A stretch of DNA of 64,000 bases from positions 77,513,620-77,577,619 of the forward strand of contig NC_087064.1 of the NCBI RefSeq assembly GCF_963678635.1. The letters are read 5' to 3'. A program made the translations under genes and the position numbers. Source of the DNA: Symsagittifera roscoffensis (lineage: Eukaryota > Xenacoelomorpha > Acoela > Convolutidae). This document shows, one piece after another, positions 26,827 through 38,851 of this stretch (positions within the stretch are counted from its first letter, which is position 1; the number at the start of each line of letters is the position of its first letter). The notes under the pieces are model-generated. The model made no database searches. It was not told the DNA's origin and saw nothing but the letters and a program-made list of their open reading frames with translations.

Positions 26827-27731
26827 TGTGCCAGTCGGTCATATTCGGAAGTTTGACCTTGAGAGAAGCAAAAAACACTTGATTTTGGAGTGAAATTTAA
26901 TTTTTAAAAATTTCGAATGGAACCTGTCATGCACGATTTTCTTGCGATAACTGAAAATCAGAAAAGAGAAGTCAGAACGATCGAGTGACAATCGCGGGAA
27001 AGTTGCTAGAAAAATCAGTGGGAAATTGCTATTCGCAATTTCAGTAGCAATAATAATCGAGAGTAGAGCTGTCCCATCTGAAACAGAGACGAGCGCATTC
27101 CCACGAACTGGATTGTTGTGACTGGAGTACTATTATTAACTGGACCAGAGTGAACCTTCGGTGGAAAGGTGAACAGCTAGAGTGTCCCAATGGTTCACGA
27201 GAACTTACAGTCTAGAGTAAAAACTTGTTCTTGTTATTAAAACTGACTAACATTAAACTCATTTTAGTTACTTTATTAATTCTTGAGTTGCTTACCGACT
27301 TATTTACTTCCTGGTTCTTGAGCGTGCTACAATGTGAGTACTAATTTAAATTTCTAGAGTGTGTTTTATAATTGTTATGTTGAGGTAAGGCGAGTTTTAG
27401 GTTGATCCATCTGAAATGGATCAAAGTTCCACTGTCTAATAAAAAGTAACTTAACGGATTGTTCCAACCCGGTTTTTAACGGCGTTCATGTATTTTGGGT
27501 ATCTAGAGACCTAAGTATGGGGACGTTTCTAATTCTAGAGTGGGGGGATATTTTAGTAGTAGCCTTTAAGCTGTAACGGGTCGTAGTCTCATGTCACAAA
27601 CGAACCGAACTCGCTCCGACCGTTCTTGAGGTAGAAAAACACAAGAGATGGTGTCCCTGACCCTTGAGCCAGTGGTTATAGGGCCTATTTTTCTTAAGCC
27701 TCATGTGTGACTGCAGTAGACGAATGTTACA
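26827..27731 (+). repeat. Element 2, 5' LTR
   Basis: 905 bp, TGTGCCAG to TTACA. It contains the conserved hairpin (27402-27424) and AATAAA (27438-27443). Confidence 0.95.
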
Positions 27732-28210
27732 TAGTGTTTGTATGGCGCTCCTGGGTGTTTACGACATCAAGACTACGGAGTCGAACCCACTTGAGACAGC
27801 TTCGGGCTGAATGCCCATTCTAGAGTACCGGCGGTACGGTTCGACAGGAACGTGCAAACCTTCCGGTTGTACCGTGATAGCTTTTTAAGAAAACTCGAGA
27901 AAATTTCCTGGTACGCTCTCCGAACGAGGCTTAGCTAACCGAGTAAAGGGGGGCAACTAGGGGGACAAAAACACGAGCAAAAAGACAAAAAGCGAAACAA
28001 AAACCATAAAACGAAAAAAGTCAGTGACTTTGACACCAGATTAGTTGGATCAAACCTTTATATTAATTAAATAGTATACCCATACTGTTTTACAAGTTCG
28101 ATCGTTTCGATCAACCTAGCAATTTAACCCAGTAACCTCAATAAAGAGCCCGAGTGTGGGGCGTTGTCAAGGGTTTTTAGATAGCTTGGAACTTAGCTGG
28201 ACAACAAGGA

Positions 28211-28420
28211 GACTTGACTGGAAGAGGTGACCAGCCGAGTGGGAAAGTGGTTCAGGAGCACTTGAGCTGAACCAATAGGAGACTTGACTGGAAGAGGTGA
28301 CCAGCCGAGTGGGAAAGTGGTTCAGGAGCACTTGAGCTGAACCAATAGGAGACTGGACTGGAACAGGTGACCAGTCGAGTGGGAAAGCAGCCAAGAAGGA
28401 TTTGGCAATTCTCGAGTTCT
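28211..28420 (+). repeat. 70-bp leader repeat, three copies (Element 2)
   Basis: Units start GACTTGACTGG or GACTGGACTGG at 28211, 28281 and 28351, exactly 70 bp apart. The first two are nearly identical and the third is diverged and incomplete. Confidence 0.95.
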
Positions 28421-28601
28421 CAAGTTGGGCAGAACGGGTATCGTTAAAATCCACATTACATTATAGGAGATAAGTGTAAAATAGGATAAGCGACATCCCC
28501 CGGTTTTGAGGAACGTTTTTACTTGAGCAGGCCTGGAGACAGGTCTACGGTTTTCTCTTGAGAGGTTTAGCACCCGGCGCTTAAGGTAATTTTAGGCTTA
28601 A

Positions 28602-28682
28602 GAAGGGGGGCTAAAAAGGGGGGAGGTTAGAAGGGGGGCTGGTTAAGTTAGAGGTTGGCGGTTGTAAATTGTAAAAAGGGGG
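28602..28682 (+). promoter_or_regulatory. G-run cluster (possible G-quadruplex) in the Element 2 leader
   Basis: Three runs of six G separated by 7- and 9-nt loops, with a fourth run about 40 nt later. It is conserved in Element 3 (about 50760-50840) and, as C-runs on the plus strand, in Element 1 (about 23095-23180). RNA or DNA quadruplex formation is inferred, not shown. Confidence 0.4.
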
Positions 28683-29265
28683 AAATTAGAGTAACTAATT
28701 AGTCGACATCGTTGATTTAGTTACATTAGTCATTTACACGCGTTGGTCATAGGAAGCGGATATCCAAAATTGGAATTAGGTTAAGGTAGGTACCCTGGTC
28801 GGATCGGTAGGGGGGAACGGACATAGACAGTTTTTGTGATACCCCATAAGATCGCTAGCAGGGGGGAAGGAAACGCGTGGCAATTAGGTACAAGACATTT
28901 TTTTCGATAGAAGGTAGACATTTGTCACCTTTGAATTTTAGGTGGGCTCATCTTTCTGTTTTTATTACTTTTTCTTGCTTAGATTTTTGTTGCATTTTGG
29001 TGAGGATTTGTGTTAAAATTTTGTACGAACAGGTGATCACAAGATACCTGCGCACAGGTTTTGGTCTCAAGTTACTTGGAACATTAAAATAGAGGTAGCC
29101 AAAAAGAGAAATAAGAAAAAGGGGGGTCAGCATTTGGCTTTTAAGAGAGGATTTTGGGAAAATTTTACTAGAGCTTGAGTGGTGGTACAAGGTACGGCGA
29201 ATCAAGAAGTCCCCATAACGAAGAGGAAAGAAGTCCCACCACCCAGACACTTGTCAACAGTCTTG

Positions 29266-29970
29266 GGACAGTGCCGAAGAAGTCTTAGGACAGAGCAGTC
29301 TGGGGACAGTCTTGGGACAGTACAGTCTTGGGACAGTGGTCTTGGGACAGGGTCTTGGGACAGGGTCTTGGGACAAGGGTCTTGGGACAGGGTCTTGGGA
29401 TAAGGTCTTGGGACAAGGTCTTGGGACAAGGGTCTTGGGACAGGGTCTTGGGACAAGGTCTTGGGACAGGGTCTTGGGACAAGGTCTTGGGACAGGGTCT
29501 TGGGACAAGGGTCTTGGGACAGGGTCTTGGGACAGGGTCTTGGGACAAGGTCTTGGGACAGGGTCTTGGGACAAGGTCTTGGGACAGGGTCTTGGGACAA
29601 GGTCTTGGGACAAGGTCTTGGGACAAGGGTCTTGGGACAGGGTCTTGGGACAGGGTCTTGGGACAGGGTCTTGGGACAGGGTCTTGGGACAGGGTCTTGG
29701 GACAAGGGTCTTGGGACAAGGGTCTTGGGACACTAGTCATGGGACAGTAGTCTTGGGACAGTAGTCTTGGGACACTAGTCTTGGGACACTAGTCTTGGGA
29801 CACTAATCTTGGGACAGTAGTCTTGGGACACTAGCCTTGGGACAGTAGTCTTGGACAAGAGTCTTGGGACACGGCCGGAAAGTACTGGGACGGTACCGAA
29901 CAGTCTTGGGACAGGAGAAAGAAGCCTGGGACGGTACAAAGAAGAGTAGGGACGGCAATTGGAAGTCTTG
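29266..29970 (+). repeat. Leader minisatellite of Element 2 (13-14-bp unit)
   Basis: Units GTCTTGGGACAGG and GTCTTGGGACAAG alternate; the most regular part is 29327-29730, followed by diverged GTCTTGGGACACTA units. Its multi-frame openness produces long Pro/Gln/Asp- or Gly/Trp-rich open frames on both strands that are not genes. Confidence 0.95.
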
Positions 29971-30239
29971 GGACAGTATAAAAATTGAAGTAAAATTACA
30001 AGAAGTGTTTTAAGACAGAATTAAGGTAGAACAAGACTAATTGGAACCAGGTACGGTTGAGACCACAATTAAGGAAAGTTTCTCGAAAAGTTAATAAAGA
30101 GAACTGAAACAAGGTTTTCACCACGTTGTATATATATATTTTTTTTTTTAAATTTTTTTTCCTCTCGAAAGATTTTATTCTTAGAATAGGATTGTGTATA
30201 TAGTAAAATTGTAAATAAGAGCAATTGTAAATAGAAATA

Positions 30240-33200
30240 ATGAGGCGGAGCAGGGTACCGGTAGCTGAAAAAAGACCTACCGAAGCAAAGTATAATTCGT
30301 CGCTACGCAAAACAACATCAATGGGCCCAAAGATAACAAAGAAGAACTTTTCAGTTAACATGGTCAGCACAAGGAGTACAGCGGAGAACAGAGCAAGAGA
30401 GGGCATGGAAGGGGAACGAGTATAACCCACCATCGAGATTGATCTAGAGACACCTGATCAAAGTGTTGATGAAACAAGGAAAATAGCGACGGAGTCAACT
30501 CCAATGCCCAATGCAGAAGAACCAAACTCGAAACCCATAGAATTCTCACCAATAGACAACGTGGAAGATGCAATAGGCAACACCGAAGAAACGGTGAAAG
30601 AAGACTCTCAAGTAAAAAAGACATCTTTTACAGAAAGGTTGGCGATGATGGTCGGAATAAAAACGAAAGAGAACGTGACTGAAGAACCAAAAGCTGAAAG
30701 AGCACGAACATTTGGAACAGTGAGCACGAAGACGACAGAAGCCAATCCGAGAGAGGGACAAACTAGAGCAGAAGCGACGGCCGAAGAAAAACCGACGGCT
30801 GACCATGAAGAGGCTACTCTTGAGCTAGGTGACTTGATGGCGAAACTGAATCAGATCGACAAAAAGCTGAAGCACAGCGAAGAGGACAGAGAAGTGATAA
30901 GAAAAGAGTTAAGATACAACAAAAACGAGTATCTGGATAGTTATTTTAACCTGGCCAAGGCAACAGAAGAGAGACTCAAGGAAATGTCAGATAATGTAGA
31001 AACCACCAATGAAGAACGAGATAAGAACATCAAAAAAGATTTGCAACAATCAAAAAACCGATATGATGATGTCAACAGCCAATTAGGTAGCCTGGAAAAG
31101 AGAATGGACACAATGAGCAAAAATCAGGCCGAGAGTTCGTGTGCAATACAGGCGAAATTGGATGCAATCTTGAGTAATTCTACCTCACAAGAAAGACCGG
31201 CAGCGGATCGCGCGCAAGGCACCAGAGTTGACTTTGTGGAACCACAAAGGAACAAACGGCAATCGACACCGTTGCCCTTAACCCGGGATACGGTGAGCAT
31301 AGCACCAACAGCTGCTAAAACAATCATGAAGAATGGAATGTCAAGTACAACGACTGGTCCGGGGGACTCAACAGCTAACAGCAACGCAGGTCCGGATGCT
31401 ATGACATGGGCAAACACTTGGGAGATGATGAACAGGACTCTAGAGGACTTCGCCACGAGGAACACTAACTCGAGCGATAGGAGAGATGGGAAATCAAGAA
31501 AAACATTCAAGAAGCCAAAAGAATTCAAAGACGACTCAGATGGATGCATTGACACGTGGGTGGAAGTGATGAGATTACATCTAGAGCAAGACAACTTGAA
31601 CGATGAAAGACAAGCATGCACAGCCATACTCAGCAATTTAGAAGGCACAGCATTAAAATGCGTGGTTGCGAAGAAAGAAGAAGAACGCGATACCGCGGAC
31701 AAGATCTTCGAGATATTGCTGAATCGATTCGGGTCAGGCATGAAGGGTCACCAAGCGATGATGCGATTTGAAAAGAGAAGGCAGAGGGACGACGAGTCAA
31801 TAGATCGGTTCCTAGATGATCTCGAGAGCTTGAGAAGAAGGAGTGACCCAGAGGAGTCGACAAACAGAAGAAACTTTAGCATTGCCTCGAAGTTCATTGA
31901 TGGGGAAAAATGTGACGACTTAAGGACAATGTTAGCAACATACTACACATTGTCGAAAGACAGCGCACCAACCCCAGAAGAAATGAGACAGAAATCAAGG
32001 GAATACATGCTGATGAAACCCAAGAAATACTCGTATTCAGAAAACAGGAACACGCAAGGGGGAAGTCAACCGCAGAGGTCGTCATGGTACAAACCTAGAG
32101 ATGACATGGACAAGCGCAGATCATGCGCGAACTGCGGGTCGGCGGATCACCACGTGGCTGACTGCACAACATACAAACAAGGCATGAAGAGTCTAGGATA
32201 TGCACCAGATGAGGAGGACATGAGCCAGATGGAGGAACACGAGTACTATAGTGGCTTAATCATCAAGATAGGCGCAAGATGCTTCTTGTTCTGGGAAGCG
32301 GTCAAGGACCAGAGTCACCCTAAACATAAGTTGGCATTAGCGGCGGTGCAGAATCAGCGGAACAGGCAAAACGAATTTGAATCGAGGAACTTAGGAGCAC
32401 CAAGCACGGAATTGCCTACGAAGACAGTGAAAGCTGTATCACATGTTAATGATGCCATAGAATCCGCGGCAGGGAACTCTCTAGAGATAAATTATGAGAA
32501 AGCGGCGACGGAAGCAATTGCCAAAGTGAAACAGGACCTGGCTGCGAAAGAAATAGAGCAACGACTAAAGCTGGAGATAGAAAGACAGAATTTTAACGAA
32601 GCATTAACTGGATCGAACCAAGCACCAGAAGCTGTACCGGGCTCAACAAAGACCGGGAATTGTAACACTGTAAAAATGATTACGGGAAAGCCATTCGGCA
32701 TATCGAGAATCGGGGCTAGAATAATGTCGATAATCACAGTGGGCGGCCACGAGGTAACCAGAAACTTGAGCGAACCGAGTGACCAGACAGTAATGCATAT
32801 TGATGTGTACGCAGATTACTTGAGTCGTATAAGCCCACAAACGACTTCTAGAGCGCTGAGAGCACTACTCACGAGAGGGGGCAGCAAGTCGGTACGTGTT
32901 GATAACAGGTATACTGAAGCTTATGGTCCACACGAGGTGATGCTAAATATAGATGGGATTAACATCTACACCAAGACGATGATAACATGTGACGAAGACC
33001 TAATTGGGCAAATCTACGTAGGGAAAGAAGAGTTGAAAGTGAGATCGATTGGACACTGCGCCATGCTTGAAGAAGATGCAATGCACATCGGAACAGAGGC
33101 AGATGTGACAGGGCACGTGCTAGATATAAGTGGCAAAAAGACTCAGTTGCGTGGGTTGCTTGACACGGGAGCAGTCTTGAGCGTTATACCAATCGAAACT

Positions 33201-36200
33201 TGGGAGAAGATGGGCTTTGACAAAGGTGACTTGATAGACTCGAGAATACCGCTGTCAGCTGCAAACAAAGGGGCCCTACGGGTGCTGGGCAGGACGCCGA
33301 TAATAGCCCTCAATTTGGGGGAACGTAACCTGTGGATGAGCTTTATCGTGGTAGAAAACCTAGATGAATCTGACCAATTCATTTTGGGCAGAGACTTCAT
33401 CAGGAATTTCGACGTAACGATTGATTTAAATAACGCAATGTTCAGGATACGGAACCCGGGTAGGAGGTACGCAATCAAACCGGTAAATTTAATCATGGTA
33501 AATGAAAACAAAGCACCGGTATTCTTGAGTAGGAGGGTGAGGCTAAAAGCTAATGAAGCGGCAATCGTAAGTTTGAGGATGAAAAATTACAATGAACTAA
33601 GTGACAACAAGCAAGTGTGCATAGTTCCGAATCCTAATAGTCAAAGTGCTGCTGTTTTAGGAAGATCATTTTCGATAACGAAGAGCGGCCTCTGCGTCAG
33701 TGTCTTGTTGAATACCCTTGATATACCGATCACGATACAGAGAGGGAGGAAACTGGGATATGCTTTACCGGTTAAAACTCGATATGAAACAATTGAGAAC
33801 TCAAAACAAAATGAAGTTGTTGATTGTCCCAATCACAGGGACAAAATTTGTATCTTGAGACAATTGCAGAAAATAAAAGATTCTTCAGGTCTTATTAAAT
33901 CACTTAAGTCAGAAACGGATGATGGTCTTTCGAGCTGTTCGAACTTTCCAGAGCAACCCACACTAGATGAAATGCAAAATGAAAAACCGGTTCTGCCGGA
34001 GATTGAACATTTGAGGGGCAAACTGAAAGATGAACAGCTCGAAGCCATCAAGGACGTACTAGAGCGGAACGAGGATGTTTTTTCGAGGCATAAGGCGGAT
34101 ATCGGGTGTTGCAATTTCGTTGAGCATGAAATAGAACTTGAGGAAAACGCGGTACCACACAGGGAGGGGGCGAGGCGCATGACCCCACACAAATCGGACG
34201 CGTGTAGAAAAGAGATCGAGACGTTACTAGAGTATGACATGATATAACCATCCAAGTCACCGTGGGCGTGTGGAGTAGTGATGGCCAAAAAGAAAGGCGA
34301 CCAGTTGAGGTTTTGTTGTGACTTTCGATACCTGAACTCCGTCACGGTGAAGGATGCCTATCCCATACCTAGGATTGATGAGAGCCTCTCGAAGTTAGGT
34401 GATGCAAAATTTTTTACGACTCTTGATTTAGGCTCAGCCTTTTGGCAAGTACCACTAAGGAAGCAGGACAGGGACAAGACAGGGTTTGCCTGCGAGTTGG
34501 GTCTGTTTCAATGGAAACGGATGCCGTTTGGACTTTGCAATGCCACAGCCACGTTTCAGCGGTTGATGGCACACGCGCTGATAGGCGTAACGAAGAAGTA
34601 TGGCAACCTGGTAATGTGCTACGTGGATGACGTGGTAATAGCGACGCCAACACTGGAAGACCACATTGAGAGACTAGACGAAGTGTTTGCATGCATGAAG
34701 AGGTCGGGGCTAAAGTGTAAACCATCAAAGTGCGAGATACTCAAGGACTCAATAAAATACTTGGGCAGGATGGTAGACAAGCACGGCATCAGACCTGATA
34801 CGGACGCCGTGGAAGCAGTCCTGACCTGGAAATCACCGAAGACAGAGCACCAGTTGATGAGCTTCCTGGGTTTCGCTAACTATTATAGAGAGTTCATCAA
34901 AGGCTATGCAGACAAGGTATACCCGATGCAACAATTAATGAGACACAAGGGCAAGAAGTTCACGTGGAACAACGCAGCAGAAGAGTCATTCCAGAGGATA
35001 AAGAAAGAGCTGTGTGAGGCACCAGTACTGGGTATGCCGACTGAGAAAGGGATGTACGTGCTGGACACGGATGCGTCGGTAGTCGCGATTTCTGGGATTC
35101 TTCACCAAGAACAAGAATGGAATGGGAAGACAGTCTTGAGACCAATAGCGTACGGGAGCAAAGTCCTAAGTGACACAGAGATGAAGTACGGGGCACCGAA
35201 AGCAGAGATGTTTGCAGTGGTCACCTTTGTCGAGAAATACAGGGCATACCTAGGCAGTGAGCCCTTCAAGCTGCGAGTCGACAATCGAGCACTAAGTTGG
35301 CTGAAAACGTAATCAATGGACCAAAGTTACATTGGGAGGTGGATAGTTCGCTTGGACGGATACAACATGATAATTGAGCATAGAACGCGAGATAAACATC
35401 AGAATGCCGACAGCTTGAGTAAGAAGACGGAGTTCTATGAGAGACAAGAGCAAAGAGAAGCAGACAGACCTGAAATCAAAGATGGCTTCTCATTCATGGA
35501 CAAGGAAACGTACGACAGTCTTCCACTCACGAGGTGGCTGGACAAGTCAGGCAAACCGATAGAAGATCATCCTGAATTGCCTAAAGAGCCTCCAGAGCAA
35601 CTCAAACATCAGAACGAATCTGGTGCCAGAAGATGATATGAAAATCGTGAAAAGGATGATATGTGTGAAACTGAGTGATGACATCCACAAACCTGGTGAG
35701 ATGAATGGACAGATGATGGCGCTAAAGGAGCATGTCAAGGCAAGATATAGGCTGTCAGACCTAATAAGAGCCCAAAAGAATGACAAAATGACAAGTAACC
35801 TCTCCAAATGGATCCAGTCGGGGGTCAAGGAGAAGGGGGAACTCGAGGAAGACAGCTACAAGATCTTGAGCCAGTTCTACAAAGAGAAAAAAGACTTACT
35901 CTACCACACAGCTGATGGGGTGGTAGCATGCAAGAGGAAAGATGAGGAGAAGATATTACACAAACACAACCTCATCATACTGCCACAGTTGTATCAAACG
36001 GAGGTGCTTTTCAGATCGCACGACCAGATGGGCCACCAGGGGATAGACAAAGTACAACAAAGGATACTTCACAGGTTTGATTGGCCAGGAATGAGAAAAG
36101 CTTGCGAGAGATGGGTGAATGCCTGCCTGGCATGTCTCCAGTTAAAAGACCCAAGGAAGATGAAGTTTCCCCTCAAGTCCGTTGAGAGCTCAGAGTTCAA

Positions 36201-38331
36201 TGAAGTGGTGCAGATAGACCATCAAAAAATCTGCATGACGGAGTCGGGATATAACCAGATACTGGTTATAATAGATCACTTCACAAAGTTGGCGGAAGCG
36301 GTCCCGTGCCAAACAGCCTCGGCCGAGGAGACATGTGATCATCTGATAACGCATTGGATATCGCGGTATGGTTGTCCAATGACTTTCCAGTCGGACAACG
36401 GCAAAGCTTTTGTAGGGGACTTGACAAAAGAATTGATGAAGAGATCGCACATTGCTCAAGCACACTCGACAACCTATCATCCACAGACCAATGGGTTGGT
36501 AGAGAGACAAAACAGGACACTGGTCAACATGTTAAGGGTGTACTGCTCAAGATACATGACTGACTGGGACAAATACCTGCCACAGGTAGTAGGAGCCTAC
36601 AACAGTACACAGCACTCAACTACGGGCATCAGTCCTTTCATAATGTTGACGGGCAGGGAGAGAGCAATGCCTCTGACATTCTTTTACCCGGAATACGAAG
36701 GGAAAAGGACGTCGCCTCAGGCATACGTGAAAGAGGCGATCAAAAGACAACAGGAATTGAACGAGCTATGCAGGAGGAACACGGCGCAAGCGCAAATGAG
36801 GCAACGCAGGAAATACGACGAAAAAATATTACGAGCAAAGCCATATGAAGTGGGCCAATACGTGTGGGTCTTCCAAAATGTCATACCGCCCAAGGGAACA
36901 AAGAAACTACTCAAGAAGTGGAGGGGACCATTCATGATAACGGAGGTTCATCAACAAGGACGGTTCTATCGCTTGAGTACTGGGCGAGCGGCACATTATG
37001 AAAATCTGAAGCCTCACGTCCCGTCTCCAGAGGATTGGTGCATACCGAAGGACATGGAGGGTCTTGAGTACCTGGTGGTAGAGCCAGCGTGTGAAGTGAA
37101 TGAGAAAGGCACTAGAGAGAAAAATGATGGTAATGAGAACTTGAGTTTGAACGACAATGAAAAGATAGGAGTGGAGTCTGATGCAGGATCATTTGTAGAA
37201 GAAGACTGGAACGACCCGGAGCAAGACGAGGTGCCGAAATGGATGGAACCGGATCGAACAACACCACCGGAAACCAGGACTGGCAATCGTAAACGCACAG
37301 GCATGAGGTACAACAGGTACGGGGATGACTTCTTGATCGATAAGATACAACCAGACAAATTGGGCGAGGAATTACTGAAGGCAGGCGAACTGGAAGCTGG
37401 AGAGGAATGGCAGGTCATTGACGATGGTGGTCATTATCCGCAGGATGATTACTCAACGCCAGAAGTAGAAACGGATCTCGAACAGAGTGAGATAGAGAGG
37501 AGGGAGAACACGAACTTGAGGATTCTAGAGTGGATGCGTGATGTCAAAGACGAGAGCCGCGAAGGACAAAGCATTCAGCAAGTCGATGTATCAGCAGCAA
37601 ATTATATGAAGACAGAGGACCCTCTTTTCGGATGGACGGCAACAGACAGGCCACTGGACATTCCTCAGGACAATTCAGGCCCGACAACATCGACGGGGAC
37701 GTCGATAAATATTTTTGTCCGGGGAGTGGGGGTAGGACTTACCCACACCGAAAATTTGATGATAAAGAAGCTCAAGGAAGTGAGAGAAACGAGCGAATTG
37801 GAACTGGAGGAAGAAGAGCCAGAGCCTACTATAGGTCGGAATTTCAAAACGAAATTCGAAATACCCAATGAATACTCGGAGAACATCATGATAACAGATA
37901 GCGACTTCATCCTGTCAAACAGGACCAGCGCGATCTGCATCACGGTGGACATGAGTTTCAGATCAAGATTGGAAGCTGACTTCAAAAGAGAGTACCAGAA
38001 TGTAGAGTTTCTGTTCAGACAGAGACCAGGACTGGGAGGGATGGCAGCGCTTCCACCGTCAGTGGCACAAGTCCCGGGCAAATATCTGTGCTTCCTAGTA
38101 ACGAGGGTCAATGACAGGAACACAATCGATCCCGAACACGTGATATTGGCACTAACAAGATTACGAGACTTCATGATTGAAAGAGGGATAACAGAAGTCT
38201 CAATGCCGGTGTATGACCCGAACAGGGGCAAACTGAGCCCGAGGGAATTGTACGCTATCCTACATGTGGTCTTTGCAGAAACTGAGATAATGGTGTATCT
38301 TCATAAGAAGTACTACTTGAGCATCGCCTGA
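30240..38331 (+). pseudogene. Gag-Pol of Element 2, inactivated
   Basis: Same domain order as the Element 1 protein: coiled coil, capsid-like region, first CCHC knuckle, protease DTG, RT with YVDD, RNase H, integrase, GPY/F, and the macro-like C-terminus ending at 38331. Damage: TAA codons at 30423-30425, 34245-34247 and 35310-35312, where Element 1 has sense codons; an in-frame 39-bp deletion near 32286 removing the second zinc knuckle; and a deletion of about 0.65 kb near 35600, within the RNase H-integrase linker, that shifts the frame. The integrase-to-macro part (35623-38331) is open. Breaks differ from those of Element 3, so this is decay and not programmed recoding. Confidence 0.93.
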
Positions 38332-38851
38332 GTCGGGTACATGGGGGTATCGAGTCGGGTGTGAGGGAGGAGTCTTGAGTTAGGTATTGGGGTGCGGCGC
38401 AGGTAAAGGGATCTTAAAGATATGATTGGCATGACAATTAAATTTTAAAACGAGTTAACTGTGCTAAAACATAAAATGAATCTGCATGCTTTTAAGGGAA
38501 TTCCAATTGAATTGTTTTAAGTGATATGAAAATGATAAGATTTTAACCATACTGGTAAAAGGGGGGTCTCTAGGTTAGGAACATGACATGTCAAGTTTCA
38601 ATATGCTTTCTGTTTTCAGATCAAGTTTGAAAAACAAAGTTGAAAATCCAACTATACTCAAGCGAGAAACAGAGAGAGAAACCTTGATTGAACTCGCGAT
38701 AATCGGCACTTACAGCAAGTATTTGCAAGGGAACATTTCGAGAGAATTCTTGAGTTGGGTAATACTTGAGTCGGTAAGGTAATTCTTGAGCTGGTAAGGT
38801 AATTCTTGAGCTGGTTAACACATACCTGTATACATCCCGAAGTCACGAAGA
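38332..38851 (+). other. Element 2 gag-pol/ORF2 spacer with candidate intron
   Basis: Donor CAG|GTAAAGG (GT at 38403) and acceptor CTGTTTTCAG|AT (AG ending 38619) define a 217-bp candidate intron. Downstream is the 20-bp repeat, then the ORF2 ATG at 38852. A G6 run lies within the intron. Confidence 0.6.
38745..38820 (+). repeat. 20-bp tandem repeat upstream of ORF2 (Element 2)
   Basis: Unit AATTCTTGAGCTGGTAAGGT: three full units after a shortened first one, ending 31 bp before the ORF2 ATG. Each unit contains CTTGAG and a donor-like GGTAAGG. Element 3 has one unit fewer. Confidence 0.85.

Larger units (their letters stand above)
27732..30239 (+). other. Element 2 leader (5' UTR), 2.5 kb
   Basis: It begins with the candidate primer-binding site (27743-27756), then an anti-B-box string (27776-27790), the 70-bp array, G6 runs at 28600-28645, a conserved unassigned stretch to about 29200, the minisatellite, and AT-rich sequence before the gag-pol ATG at 30240. 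TATAAAAA at 29977-29984 is shared with Element 3 but not Element 1. No protein is supported. Confidence 0.8.

Noticed and set aside
29202..29764. Long repetitive open frames (Pro-Lys-Thr-Leu-Ser-Gln-Asp or Leu-Gly-Gln-Gly-type) on both strands; likewise 22098-22492 and 51333-51916
   Set aside because: They arise from a 13-14-bp minisatellite lacking stops in most frames; patterns differ between copies and no consistent frame is kept.
29266..29970. CRISPR-like array
   Set aside because: Repeats are 13-14 bp, contiguous and without unique spacers, in an animal retrotransposon.
29977..29984. TATAAAAA as an internal promoter for gag-pol
   Set aside because: Shared by Elements 2 and 3 but absent from the intact Element 1, so not required.
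34245..34247. Stop codons in Element 2 gag-pol as possible programmed readthrough sites
   Set aside because: Element 1 has sense codons at these positions and the stops of Elements 2 and 3 do not coincide, so they are decay.
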